Assembly: GCA_902806565.1 (NCBI GenBank)
Contig: CADCXA010000031.1
Coordinates: 682,001-746,000 of the forward strand
Length of the DNA stretch: 64,000 nucleotides
From: Hypoxylon rubiginosum
Lineage: Eukaryota > Ascomycota > Sordariomycetes > Xylariales > Hypoxylaceae
Reading direction: 5' to 3'
Part shown: positions 21,394 to 33,208 of the stretch, piece by piece
How the letters are laid out: the number at the start of each line of letters is the position of its first letter
Numbering within the stretch: the stretch's first letter is position 1
The notes under the pieces: model-generated
What the model saw: only the letters and a program-made list of their open reading frames with translations
What the model was told of the DNA's origin: nothing
Database searches by the model: none
Position numbers and translations under genes: made by a program

Positions 21394-22384
21394 ATGTCTA
21401 ACCCTCAAAGAGCTGTTTGTACCGCGTGCCTTGAAGATAAGCCACTAGCCGATTTCCCAGGAACTACGTTGACGAGGAACTGTGCTCATCCTTCTTCCTT
21501 GTGCCTTGAGTGTGTCACATCGTATATCAACTCTCAAATTCAAGGCACGACTCCAGAACATACCAGATGCCCCGAATGCGAGGAGCAGCTGGACTATGAC
21601 GCAATACGCCTATTCGCAAACCCGGAGCTGTTCAACCTGTAAGTTAAGAAAGCTATATAAATGCAACAATTCGTATCTTGAGGAGCTTTTACGAATAAAA
21701 ACCCTTGTAGATCTCAGCGTCTTGCAATCGATAGCCTCATTTCCAAGCAGCCCTCATTCGTCTGGTGTCCTTTGGGGTGCGGAACTGGCCAAGTCCACCC
21801 TTCCGGTGCCGACCAGCCCCTGGTTTACTGCCTCAGATGTGGCCGCCACTTTTGCTTCCGTCACAGGGCCGCCTGGCACAGCGACTATACCTGCGACGAG
21901 TACGACGCATTTCTGGCCAACACTCGAGGCTTCCGCAGCAGAGCGCAGATCCGGAGAGAAGAGGATCGGGCAGGAGAACGCGCGTACAGGAGATATCGCC
22001 AGCGGCTGGACGAGGCCGAAGCGCGAATCGCCCAAAGCTTGCTGAGGACCGCGAAGGCAAAAGAGGCTCGTAGACGAGCTAAACAGCGACGCCGAGAGGA
22101 AGAGCGGCGGCGGCAGGCGGAAGAGAGGGCTCGACGGGATGAAGAGAGGAGAGCTCGAGAGGCTTTGGAAATCCAGGCACGAATCAAAGAAGAGGAAAGA
22201 AAGACGAACCGCTTTTTAATGTCTTGTCCACATTGCGGAATCCCTAATGTGAAGATTAGTGGCTGGTAGGTCGATAACTTGAAATTCATTAGGGTTCAGC
22301 TCGCTAACTAGGTAATTCCACAGTCCACAAGTGACATGTAAAAAGTGTCGCAGGAACTTTCTTTATACCAAAGAAAATATTTAG
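21394..22384 (+). CDS. RBR-type (RING-IBR-RING) E3 ubiquitin ligase, short RING2
   Basis: Three exons, 21394-21638, 21711-22265, 22324-22384, total 286 residues. RING1 is near residues 9-70 (CTACLEDK, CAHPSSLCLECV, RCPECEEQLDY). The IBR follows (FVWCPLGCGTGQVH, YCLRCGRHFCFRHRAAWH). Next is a ~60-residue Arg/Glu-rich helix (ARRRAKQRRREEERRRQ). The last exon supplies a RING2-like ending: CPHCGIPNVKISG, then CPQVTCKKCRRNF. The Cys directly after ISG occupies the catalytic position that forms the ubiquitin thioester in RBR ligases. The second half of RING2 is missing: the protein stops at FLYTKENI, without the final Cys/His ligands. This may be a divergent active ligase or a decaying copy. Ubiquitin transfer from an E2 in the cytosol is the family role; the substrate is unknown. 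Confidence 0.82.
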
Positions 22385-22678
22385 CCGTGGTAACTGGATA
22401 GGTGGGGAGCGAGATAGAAGAAGTAAAAGAGGAAGCGCTAGCGATCGTGTCATATATAGGGGAGACTAATGAGGGGTTTGGAATGAATACTTACCAGGTA
22501 AGTACTAACTGCTTTATGGAATTAGCATAAGAATCCAAGTTTCACCATTCTACCCCCTAGGCCGTGACGAGAAGGTTGAAAATTAAGGGCCCTGGTTAAG
22601 AAGAGACACTGATAGAACTGGTATTATATTGCATGTGTATCTTGAGTAGTACCTACTGGTGTGTATAAATTTCGATAT

Positions 22679-23770
22679 TCACGTCAGAACCAATCGCGCT
22701 ACTCTACCATTCTCCCCAGACGCCCAACACACGGGGCCCTTGACGCATTCCACACTATCAAAACTACCATTATCAAATCTATGCCAGGACTTGCCCCCGT
22801 CCAGAGTAAAGTCGGATCCGCTCGGCCCCACAGCGAGCGCCGCATCGCAGTACCCGCGCCCGGGGACCCAGGCCGACCCGGAGCGGTAGCCGTCGGGGAA
22901 CGCGGCGGCCGGCAGCCAAGTGGCGCCGCCGTCTTTCGTCCACGCGGCATTGTCGATATTACCTGCGGGATCCGAGTAGTTGCCGCCGACGGCGATGCCA
23001 TGCTTCGCGTCGCGGAACTGCACCGAGAAGACCCCCGCGCCCTCGCCGCCGGCTATCGCAGCGTCAGACACGTCCCAGGCGTGTCCATCACCGCTTCGGA
23101 ATACTCGGCTCGGATTCACACCACCCGCAGCGATATACCAGCGGCCCGCCGTCGTCGCGAGACACGTCCCGCTCGCCGCAAAGCCGGCCTCGCCCTCCAG
23201 CGCCGGCGCCATGCCGTCCGGCTCCACCACGTCCCAGCTTCTACCGCCGTCGCGCGTCTCGATCAGCCGGATCTTGCCGTCGACCGGGTCGCTCATCGCC
23301 ATGCCGTGCTCGGCGCTCTCGAACGCGATACAATCATAAAACGCGGCCGCCTCCTGGTTTGTAAACGACCGCGCCCACGACGCGCCGCCGTCGCCCGTCA
23401 CGTACACGCGCGAGCTGTTGCCCTCGCCGATGGACAGGGCGACGGCCTTCTCTGCCGACCACGCCTCGACGTCGCGGAAGTCGAGCGTAGCAACGTCGGC
23501 GTCGTCTCCTGAGGAGGAGGGCGCGGGTCCGACTGATGCCCACGTGCGCCCGCCGTCCGTCGTGCGCAGGACGGTGCCGCCGACGCCGGATACCCACGCG
23601 ATCTTATCCGACACGGGCGCCAGGCCGCGGAAGCGCGCGGTGCTTCCCGTGGGGAGGAGCTGCCACGTTGGCCGCGGGAGGCTGTGGTTCCCCGCGGCTA
23701 TTGACAGACCGGCGCCTACCTTTGCTAAGGCGGTGATAGCTAGTAGTAGGGTCCACGTTAGGCGCGCCAT
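22679..23770 (-). CDS. secreted BNR/Asp-box beta-propeller protein
   Basis: Single exon, 363 residues. A signal peptide (LTWTLLLAITALAKVGAGL) indicates secretion. Six Asp-box motifs (S/T-x-D-x-G-x-x-W) recur about every 40-60 residues: TTDGGRTW, TGDGGASW, TRDGGRSW, SGDGHAW, TKDGGATW, TLDGGKSW. They mark blades of a sialidase/sortilin/HCF136-like propeller. No sialidase catalytic arginine triad or FRIP motif is evident, so hydrolase activity is not supported. Fungal relatives are usually labelled oxidoreductase or BNR-repeat protein without proven chemistry. The gene is very GC-rich (shadow frames on the other strand are long). The RBR gene ends 294 bp to the left, converging on it. Confidence 0.85.
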   Translation of the reverse strand: MARLTWTLLLAITALAKVGAGLSIAAGNHSLPRPTWQLLPTGSTARFRGLAPVSDKIAWVSGVGGTVLRTTDGGRTWASVGPAPSSSGDDADVATLDFRDVEAWSAEKAVALSIGEGNSSRVYVTGDGGASWARSFTNQEAAAFYDCIAFESAEHGMAMSDPVDGKIRLIETRDGGRSWDVVEPDGMAPALEGEAGFAASGTCLATTAGRWYIAAGGVNPSRVFRSGDGHAWDVSDAAIAGGEGAGVFSVQFRDAKHGIAVGGNYSDPAGNIDNAAWTKDGGATWLPAAAFPDGYRSGSAWVPGRGYCDAALAVGPSGSDFTLDGGKSWHRFDNGSFDSVECVKGPVCWASGENGRVARLVLT

Positions 23771-25529
23771 GATGTTTTAGCCGCAAATCCGGGGTAGATA
23801 GAAAGGTAGGTTGCACCAGTACCAAAGATGTGGGAGCTGGAACCTTTTTAAATTACTTGCAGCAGCTTAATCTTATCGTCGTTATTTGTTTACGTCGTAG
23901 CGCTCTCCCGGGTCCATGGCGCCTCCTTACGACCCCCCTGTTTCCTGGGTGTCTTTAGCCATATTAGGCAGGCCGATACCACTACATCATCCCCCGTCAT
24001 TTGCGCTTACATAGAATTGATATACGACAGTAAAATATCTTTAATGGATGGTCTTTGAATTATTTTCCCATCATGATCTGGTTTGGCATTCTTATTATAA
24101 AAGAATAGATTGGGTTCAGATATCTTATACCTACCTCGTAGTTAGCTCAAGTACCTATATAAGCAGAGGTAAATGATGTTCGCAATTTTCTGTTGTTTCT
24201 CTTATCAAGCGATTAAACTCGCCAGTAATCTTGGGCTCCTTGTATCTGAGAAGCAGTCGGTACGGCTCGCGCAGATCTCCGTCTATGATCACATTGACCA
24301 GTATGTAACTGCTGTAATAGTTCCGGCTGACGAGCGATTGGTCTCTGGTGCACATCTTGATCTCTAGCATCTGGAAGGACTCGGTGACATCGAGCGTGAG
24401 GGAGGGGACGAACACGTTAGGCGCCTTATAAAACCGGTCTAGACGAGGCTGGTCTTGCCGATACTGGTGGGAATACCCCGAGTAACGAAGTGTGCCGTTG
24501 TGTTGGGTGGTCTAATGCGATAAAGATATCGCACCCGGCTTTTTCGACCTTGCTTTCCCTAGGTACCTGACATCTTTAGCTTTTCTACCAAGGCAATATT
24601 TTCCAACGGCCGTGGGTATATCTTCGCGCACATAGAACGTCACCTTGAGGCGGTATGTCTTCTATTTGTAAAAGAAAGAAAATGGTTTCGCGCTGTTGTT
24701 CAACTGGTGCATCGCCTCCGTCATGAATTTTGCCAAGCGTCCCGCTGATAGGGGCGAGGACACAACACCCCTCTTCGCTCAGGGGTTAGTAAGCAACGCC
24801 TCCTTCTCTGCACACATGCTCGTTCCTGGACCATCAGTAGGCATTGGAACTTGGAAGAGGAGAAATGTCTTGCCGACACTGTATTTATGAGCATACAAGG
24901 GGATGACGTGCAAGCTCGGCTTGCGCGCTGCGGTTGAGAACGTACGAGGACTCACTCTTCTCGATAGGGGAAACCAGACAGGCTCCGCCATTGGAATCAG
25001 TAGCTATGGTTAAATTATCTCCACAAAGCGGACTCTTATTTGTGCACTGAGGCATGCTATAATTAGGCACTCAGTTAACAATATTAGCCGTAAGAATAAA
25101 CGGAGGCGGGTATCACCAGACGAATGTCATGAGAATGTTAGGGATAACAGTGTAAAAAAGGATATGGATAAAAGAGCACACGCCTTTATAAATCACCTAG
25201 CCTCGCGTTTGCTGAAGCAGAGCATAGGGGCGCGAGAAGACGATGCAGGAAGCTTGGATTCTGAATCTAAAGCAGAGTGCGAAAGGTCACTCGAATGGCT
25301 TCTCGGAGCATAAATCACAAGGGCCGTGGCCTAAGACAAGGGACACAGGTAACTTGTAATAATAATTAATATCATTAAACATTCTAATTAGCCGTAGTAC
25401 CTAACTAATATCGTTACACTTTTCAAATTCGTCGAGTCATGATGTTCTATATGTATAAGCAATCCAGTTGCCTTACACATAACACATATTCTCTCACATT
25501 TCTCACTTCTATCTCATATTTCTTCTCAC
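23771..25529. other. intergenic, with possible gene remnants
   Basis: Left 150 bp is the promoter of the BNR gene. Between 24155 and 25070 several minus-strand frames translate to protein-like fragments: FQMLEIKMCTRDQSLVSRN in 24155-24415; SVGKTFLLFQVPMPTDGPG in 24779-24991. Stops and frame changes separate them. A short plus-strand frame at 25164-25313 starts at an ATG (MDKRAHAFINHLASRL) and ends WLLGA. None can be joined into a gene with clear splice sites. An eroded gene is possible. Confidence 0.3.
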
Positions 25530-26402
25530 TTACATTCTCAACCCGCTCTGAAACGGGAAGTAACCCGGCGCCCGGGGGTATCCCGTGAGGGTCTCGCTCC
25601 GCCGCCGCCCTCCCTGGTACTCGTTTTTCGGGTGGGGCAGGCCGGCCGTGGAGAAGGCGCTGCGGGAGAGGGGCGGCTTGGAGCCGGTCCCCGTGCGCCG
25701 GCGCGGCTGGCACTCGCACTCGGGCGGGCACTCGGCGGGCACGGGCACGGGAGAGGGGCTGCGGACGGAGAAGGGGGAGGTGGTTTCGGCGGCATCGGGG
25801 GTGGGGGTGCGAGTGCTGTGGAGACTCACTCGCGCGACGCTCCTCCTGGAGATGATACTCGCGCGCGACGCCGTACCCACCGTTACTTCGCTGTCGTAGC
25901 CGTCTAGCTCGTCGCTATCTAGCAATGACTCGGTTATGGATACGCCGGTGGATATGGACTCGCAAGAAGGGTTGTTTCCTTGGGAGTATACATCGCAGAC
26001 GCTACCTTCATCATCATGATCGAAATACGACCCCTTGGTGAGTAAGTCTCGCCGTACACTGTGGTTCTCCTTCTCTTCCTCTGCCCACGCAGCTTCGGTA
26101 TAAGCTTTCACAATCTCGTTATGGTCTTGCGATTCGGACCACGTTCGCCTGATAACTTCTAGCTTTTCCGGGTCGAACGCCTCCGGCATTGCGTCCGAGC
26201 AAGGCCATTTCGCTCGCAGATACTCCTCATAAGCAGCCGTCTTCTTGGAGTTGGTAAGAGACGGTCCTAATTCATTCCAAGTTATCTTCCGCTTACGGGC
26301 TACGTCCTCGTCGAACACATGGTCGTCCAATACATGGTAGAATGTACTACGTCTCTTTAAAGACCTGTTTCCGACCTCATTCAACGAACGTACGCCGATC
26401 AT
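25530..26402 (-). CDS. hypothetical protein, lineage-specific
   Basis: Uninterrupted frame of 290 residues from the ATG at 26402 (MIGVRSLNEVGN). The first ~110 residues are mixed and charged (KRKITWNELGPSL, YEEYLRAKWPCSDAMPEAF, KLEVIRRTWSESQDHNEIV) and may fold as helices. The rest is Ser/Pro/Arg-rich and probably disordered (SPFSVRSPSPVPVPAECPP), with a CPPECEC cluster. No signal peptide, membrane segment or known motif. The C-terminal third is GC-rich with an alternative open frame, but the upstream acidic part favours this one. An upstream exon cannot be excluded. Function unknown. Confidence 0.55.
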   Translation of the reverse strand: MIGVRSLNEVGNRSLKRRSTFYHVLDDHVFDEDVARKRKITWNELGPSLTNSKKTAAYEEYLRAKWPCSDAMPEAFDPEKLEVIRRTWSESQDHNEIVKAYTEAAWAEEEKENHSVRRDLLTKGSYFDHDDEGSVCDVYSQGNNPSCESISTGVSITESLLDSDELDGYDSEVTVGTASRASIISRRSVARVSLHSTRTPTPDAAETTSPFSVRSPSPVPVPAECPPECECQPRRRTGTGSKPPLSRSAFSTAGLPHPKNEYQGGRRRSETLTGYPRAPGYFPFQSGLRM

Positions 26403-29400
26403 CTTGAAATGATTCTTCTTGATTTCTTGGCTCTTTTTACCGGTACCACCAGAGGCGGGTTGCCAATACAGGTCTCCAAAAATTGCGGCAACTAGACGGA
26501 GTCGCCGGCTTATTGTATAAATCAGTCCTTTGATTGCGCCCTTATTGTTAGCTTGTAACTAGAAAGACAATCAAGCTATTATTAGGTAGAAGTAGCGGAG
26601 CTGCCGGGCTCATTGACAGTAGCTGCTTATTGTGATAGTTGCAGACAAGGTCTTTGCTTTCATCTCATTGTCTCTTTCAAAAGGACTTGGCATAGCATGC
26701 CAGCGGTGCTTTGTCAACATTTGACATGGTGTAAACATGAAAACATTGACTGGATGGGAAGAGATGACCCATTTCAAGGTAGGGAGTTTGGAATGTGCTG
26801 TCTTGCCTCCATGATGACAAGGTCACTCCGATAATATAGCATGTAGAGATGCGCCACACCTCCATTTTCTCGTGGAAGCTTTGATGGAAATGTTTCTGGT
26901 TTCAATGATAAAATATGTCCTAAGTCAGCCTTTCTTCTAAAGGTCTAGGCAGGCAATTTTACATATTATCTTCGGTTGGACTTGTTCGGTTCCGAGATGA
27001 CGGGGCGGTCCGAGTAGCTCTCTTTGTCTGAAACATACAGTTGATAGTTGAGCCGCAAGAATCGACCTATTGTTAATATCGTTGGCCCTTTGTAGCACTA
27101 GCGAGCGCCGCATCAATAATTTGCCAGATATGCCGACGTCTCCTATCTCCGTGCAGGTCCAAGCTCCCCCCCCTATTTTTAGGCTGAATCTTGAAGACGG
27201 TAACTTTAACAATAAGTAAAGGCATTGTTCCACAGAAAATCTTCCTCGGTCGTAAGAGCTGACGACGTTGTGATTACTTAGCCACGTTTTTAGCTCTGTA
27301 CCTAGTGTCAATACCAACCCGACGGCGTACACACACGAAGAAAAGGGGTCTAGCCCCCCTGCCCAGACGCTAGGGGATCTCTCCCTTCGGCTGCGTGCTG
27401 CAATAGGACGACAGTTCCTGTACCGACGGCAATTTGCTGATTACCTGGGTCACGTAAGAGAACTTTAATGAGACGTCAAACGCGCGAGATTCCATGTAAA
27501 GGATCTGGAGTCACAAAGATGCCAGTACTTGATAAGTCTGAGTGACCTTGCACAGAGGAACGAGAACTCTGTGCCATTTTCGGAGTTGGCTTTTTGGACT
27601 TAGGCCCGGGAATAAATCTTACAAGCCGGAGGTTTGGATGTTTTCGTGTAAAGGGAATACGAAGAAATTGACCGACTTGTGAATTGGGTCCCGACACGTT
27701 GGAGACGGGAACCAATAACGTCTACCGAATGTGGAGCTGAGTTATATAAGGGATCTTATGCAGTAGTACGACAGCGATGCCGTGAAACGTGAGCTCTCAT
27801 TTGGGGATTGCATTTCACAATGTGTAATATGCTAGAGTGAGCGTACAGACGTACAGACATGCAGTCATGATCAGTACGAGTTATCTCCTCTCACCGAATT
27901 TTGAGATGTAGAGGTCATCGCCGAGCTGTACGCAGCATTCCGCATCGATTCCCGCGTCATCGACAGTAGGCTCTATGCTTGGATGGTCTCGTGTTCTGAG
28001 ATAAAGCGATAAAGACCGAAAATCCATCTGATTTCAGCCTAATGCAGGTCATGGCGGATCCATTAGTGAGGCTGAATGCGGAAATCTGGTACGCCGCTCG
28101 TCAACGACCCCGCCGCGGGCGGGACAAGGATGGATCTCGCTGCTTGACCTTCCCGGCGCCCGTGGCGGCATGAATCGAGGATTAAGAAGGCCTGGTTTGA
28201 GTAAGCAGCGGAACCGCTCCCGGGGCGAATGAGCTAACGACACCCAACAAAGCAAGTGATGAAGTCATTTAGCGTGAGGGGACCTGCGATAAAGTGATGG
28301 TTCGACCGACCTGATGACCTAGGCCACTTGGATCTGCCCCTCGTTTGGCCGAGGCTGGAAGAGCTGACTCGTGAAGTACGACAGCTTGGGGCGAATCTAT
28401 ACTAGAACAGGTGAACAGGTTCGAGGGTGAAGGCTAGCGTCGGCGACATTGTTGGTGAGGATACAACATAGAAACTTACGGTGACGGGATTTGGTGACAG
28501 GAGGTTGGGGAGGACCATTCACGATCAAGGGGTTTTCTCTTCTCCTCAAGTTAGCGTGCGTCGTCCAATGCACAGATCGCAACAGGTTACACTTTGATCT
28601 GACATGGCCTAGAGCTAAGCTGCCGTTAGTGAGCTTTGAGACGTCATACGGTTGTAAGCCGCAGCGTGGGCGCATTCGACGTGTGAAATGGACGGGGATA
28701 CGAGGGTGAGTCTCCTGGTCTCCAAGCTAAAAAGTGCGAGATAGATTGAAAGAAAGATTGTCTACGTGTCTGCGTGTATTCCTGCGGGCATCGCACTCGG
28801 GACTCAGCAATCAACAGCCAGGAGACTAATCCCATCTCATTCCCGTTGTTAATAATTCATAATAGTCTAGGCCGTGGGCTGTAACTATAGCATCGGACAA
28901 TTCGGGGTATTTTTAGTCGGGTCTCAAGCCAAGTTTCTCATTAATAAAACTGGAGGAAATTAATATTTAGTGGTATTTAGCGATTGTTAGTGAGGGTCGG
29001 CCGAGTTGGCAGGTTGGGTAGGGTAGGCTTCGTAGGCTGCGTAGGCCTGCCGACTGTGCCGCCAACATCCATCATTCCCAATTCCCAATTCCTAATTGTC
29101 AACTTGGCCTGTTGTTGTTCGTCGAAAGAGACTAGCTTACTAGAAGCCATCGACAAATTCCTTAACGTCATAACATACCATCGCACCAAATCTTTCTGAT
29201 CTTGCACTTTAGCGGACTGCAAGGACAAGGGCGAGGCTAAAGGCCGTCGTATACCCCGCAATTGGCAGCACTGCATGGTGCCGTGATCCGGTGATGTAAG
29301 CCTAGCTGTAGCTGTCTAGCTGTCTAACTGGTCTAATCGGGTTCGGGCCATTCGGCATAAGCCTCTTTCCCATTGCTCTCGTGGAATCGATCCCGAATAA

Positions 29401-29458
29401 GAACGGGATTGTCTTGGGCGTCTTGGGGTCACTGGTCAAAGAAATCGATGGTTGAAAG

Positions 29459-29496
29459 AGAACAAGAACAAGAACAAGAACAAGAACAAGAACAAT
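29459..29496. repeat. hexanucleotide microsatellite (AAGAAC)n
   Basis: About six tandem copies of AAGAAC/GAACAA in intergenic DNA. No coding frame uses it convincingly. Confidence 0.85.
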
Positions 29497-30452
29497 ACCG
29501 AGACCCACCATGTTGTGTCCTCCACGGTTAGCCTCTTGGCCGCTTGGCCCTAAAAGTTGCACATTGAACACATTGAAAGAGGGCTGTGATCGCCGAGCGC
29601 TAGGCCAAACACAGCATGTGGCTTTTTTTTATTGTCGGCCAGCATCTGCCAGTGCCAGCAAAGCGATGCGCCAGAAATGCGTGGTGACGCCCCGAGCAAC
29701 CCCCAAAATCTCGTATTTGGCAGCTCCTCTGCGCCAGACCTGCACCAGACCTGCACCACTTACACCAGACTATGCAAGACTTGTATGCTGTACTATGTAC
29801 CCTCCAACACATAGCACCATAGCAGCACAATACATACATACATACCTACCTACATACATCGTATGCGCTTTGCTAGGCGCTCGATGGTACAATACGGAGT
29901 TACGATGTTACCAAAAAAGAAAGAAAGCTATCTATAATCCTTGCCCGGGTCAGGGGGTCAGGGGTTCAGCTCCCAGCCTCATTCGGTACAAGCGCCAGCC
30001 ATCATAACCGCTCTGGGGTCTCCTAACCTCGAAATCCCCTAGGATGTCTTGTCCGATTTTTCTTCTTACTACATGTACATACATAGTATCTATGTACTAT
30101 CTCCCCTGCGAATAAACAATGTAGGAACTATGACGTCTCACCGGGTTCTTTTTTATCTCGGAACACTGCCTTTGAGAGGTGCTGCTAAAAAGAACACACC
30201 AAGCAGTTCCCATCAAAGAGATCAGCGTCTTGCAGTAAGATGATGATCGTCTAATGTTTTCTGGGCCGCAACAGGAGCACAAACCCACATACATTAAAGA
30301 GGACGTCTTCGTCACTCATCTTGACCGACTATGGAAAGTACTGCTTGTGTTCGACTCACTTTTTACGCCATTCATAATACCATACACTTACGAGGACCCG
30401 AGGTTGATCGATCCTCAACGTGGATCTCATCGCCGCACCCTCCCCTCGACCG

Positions 30453-30460
30453 TATAAATA
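30453..30460 (+). promoter_or_regulatory. TATA box of the tyrosinase gene
   Basis: TATAAATA sits 80 bp upstream of the ATG at 30533, with a copy of the TACCTAGGTA palindrome between them at 30470-30479. Confidence 0.55.
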
Positions 30461-30532
30461 TTACTTCCCTACCTAGGTATACGTAAATAATAATAATAAT
30501 TATCATTGCGGCGCGGGCGATCCATCTTCAAT

Positions 30533-31790
30533 ATGCGTTTCGCCTTGGCCTCACAGGCCCTTGTCGGCGCTGTCGCCGTCTCAGCCCTGACCCTTCCGCG
30601 ATCCCTCGAGAAGCGGCTGAGGCTCATCGACCTCGCACAGTTCGGCAGCTTCCCGACCATCTCCCCGGAGCTGGCTCATTCCGAAGCCGAGCCTGTCACG
30701 ACCAACTTTTCCGACGGACCCCAGTTCACCGGCGGCGCCTCGTCGACCAATAGCAAAACCCCGGTTACCGCCGCGGAGGAGAAGGTCACCACCGCAGCCG
30801 CAGCTGACGGCACCTGTGACCGAGACAACCCGGGAGTCCGCTTCGAATGGCGGCACTACTCAGCCGACGACAAGAAGGCCTTCGTCAACGGAATCAAGTG
30901 CTTAATGGACAAGCCGTCTGACGGAAATTTTCAAGGCTCCCAGAGCCGATATGAGGACCTCGTATCCGTGCACCAGCAACTCACCCCCGACATTCACCAG
31001 CGTGCCGTGTTCCTGCCCTGGCATCGATACTACGTCTGGGTGTTCGAGTCGCTGATGCGTGAGGAGTGCGGCTTCGACCGAGCGTTCCCTTGGTGGGACG
31101 AGACGATCGACTCTGGCAAGTTCGCCGAGTCCGACATCTTCACCGACGAGTACTTCGGCCCGCTGCCCGGAAAGACGTCCGACGGCCAAGGTACCTGCAT
31201 TGACACCGGCGTACGTAACTTGAATTCAAATCCCTGCATTTAGATCCGTTTTCTAACTCGTATTTTAGACATTTGGCGGACTTACCCTTCATATTGGACC
31301 CGGGAGTGGATTCACATCGCACTGCCTCGCAAGAGCTGTCGACGAGAGCTTAACGGGCACCGTAAGCGCCTCCTTCGTAACGGATTGTAATTCCCGCACG
31401 TCGTACGACGACATGCGAGGGTGCCAGGAGCTTGGGTAAGCATCACTTCCCCTTCCCCCCTTTTCTACCAATACACGTTACTGACAAGCTCGCAGACCGC
31501 ACGCCTACGGCCACAACGGCGTCGGCGCCGTCATGGCGGAGGTGCAGGCCTCGCCCGGCGACCCCGTCTTCTTCCTGCACCACCTGTTCGTCGACCACTC
31601 GTTCCGCATCTGGCAGAACGCCGACGCCGCGCGCACCACCACCATCAACGGCTGCTCCGACGCCGCCAACCCGTGCACCCCCATCACGATGGACTACGTG
31701 CTGCATTCCAACGGCCTGCGGCCCAACACCACCGTCGCCAGCGTCATGGACACCCTCGGCGGCTTCCTCTGCTACCGATACGATTATTAG
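30533..31790 (+). CDS. secreted tyrosinase (type 3 copper, common central domain)
   Basis: Three exons: 30533-31210, 31269-31435, 31496-31790, giving 379 residues. A signal peptide (FALASQALVGAVAVSALTL) and a KR-containing pro-segment (LEKRLR) precede the domain. CuA ligands are in SVHQQLTPDIHQRAVF and FLPWHRYYVWVFE. CuB ligands are in GGLTLHIGPG/GPHAYGHN and PVFFLHHLFVDHSFRIWQ. These match the tyrosinase central domain (PF00264), which oxidises phenols to quinones. It is close in size to short secreted fungal tyrosinases rather than the ~600-residue intracellular melanin enzymes, and lacks the long C-terminal shielding domain. Introns have GTACGT and GTAAGC donors. No polyketide synthase or other pigment gene is nearby, so a role in phenol oxidation outside the cell is inferred. 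Confidence 0.92.
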
Positions 31791-33208
31791 TCGTGTGTCC
31801 GGTGCACAGATGGGACGCTTTCCGATATTTCTTCTAATTAATTAATCGGTCGCTATTTTCTAGGATACCTATCATGAACGACTCAACGACTCTCCCTCGC
31901 ATCGTAACTATATCCATTTCTAGGCGGAATAGGCGTTGGGGTTACGAAAGGGGGACTTCGTATCGACATGATGAGCGACGACGAACACATAAACAAAAAT
32001 TTTGCCTTCCGCTGTCCATTCTTGATGCCATATAGAAAGGGGAGGGCACACGATCCTTATTACTACAATATACCCAGGGGAACTTTTAGTACATTAGGCT
32101 AGGTAGACTTGTATATATCTTAACAAACCAGTGTATGATACCTCAATGAAAAAATAAATTTCTCATGATATTCTCAAGTGTCGTCTTTCATGATCGCCGT
32201 TGCATTGATTATGGTGTCGGCTCCAGCTATTCGGGTTTTGCCTCATGCACCCCATCCACCTGTATCTTGCCGTCCCATTGCAACCACACAGCCGACCATC
32301 CCGCCACCGTTATCGCGCACCACCATCGCTACGAGGAACACGTGTTCCTCGACACATCTGAGACATACGTGACATCGAATCTAAGCGACACATTTAACTT
32401 TCTTGTTTAACCCACCCATCTAGGTACACAGACATGCTCAGAGCTTTAATAATACTTTGGGTATCACAATGACTGGGAACCCCCAGCACCTCGCCTGTTC
32501 AGATCCACGTCACCTCTATCCAATGCTCACGAATGAGGTTCTCAACTCCGTTTACTCAGCCAAAGTCATCCATGCCTACCACGTTATCTTAGTAATAATG
32601 CTAGATGCTCTTGATACTGCAACATCATATCACTACATCTTATCTTTTGGACTATCTAGACCTTTCCCTGAAAAAATGTAGGCGTTATTGATTCGAAGCT
32701 TTTTAAGAATTCGATGTCTTACGAAAAACAAAGCGCAGTCCGTCTACGACGGGTCGGCTTATTTTTATTTATTTATCCTTTGATCATTTGCTTATTCGTA
32801 AACCTATCTTCATATCATCTACCCCCGGCTTAGTTGAGCACATCTTAGAAGTATATTCGCATTCACGTAAAAACCTCACTGTATCACCTGTAAATATCAT
32901 ATGCGCATTGAGATATAGCCAGAATATGGCGTGGGTAGACTACATAGGTAGGTTAATGTCTATCTAAGTGAGTTAGTCTCTCTACCCCTTTTACCCCTTT
33001 TCATGTAGATGATCCACTCGCCAACGGCAACGAGTACGGCTTGGCAGGCGCAGATGTCGTAAGCGTATTTAACGAACGGTGCTTCCTTGACGCTGCTCAA
33101 GCTGAAGTTGATACCCCTAAACTCTCTTCACCCCCCTCGCGTAGTCTTGCAATCTGTTGTCGTCGTGTAGCAAAGAGGGTGACCGCACATTGTTCTCTCG
33201 ATTGGTGA
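31791..33208. other. intergenic, no gene seen
   Basis: AT-leaning sequence with small frames at 32165-32410 and 32457-32681 that lack family resemblance. Probably the 3-prime flanks of the two convergent neighbours. Confidence 0.5.

Larger units (their letters stand above)
26403..30532. other. 4.1-kb stretch without a supportable gene
   Basis: Many short frames occur on both strands (26937-27332, 28397-28675, 28977-29276, 29510-30007), but none has an ATG plus family resemblance or splice continuity. The region contains simple repeats: a hexanucleotide run at 29459-29496, ACATAC/ACCT repeats near 29830-29858, and GGGGTCAGG repeats near 29950. The last ~100 bp hold the tyrosinase promoter. 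Confidence 0.45.

Noticed and set aside
22661..23512. 283-codon plus-strand frame opposite the BNR protein
   Set aside because: Shadow frame in GC-rich DNA; the minus-strand frame has a signal peptide and six Asp-boxes.
29510..30007. 165-codon plus-strand frame
   Set aside because: Mix of simple repeats and low-complexity sequence, no family resemblance, and no conserved ATG region.
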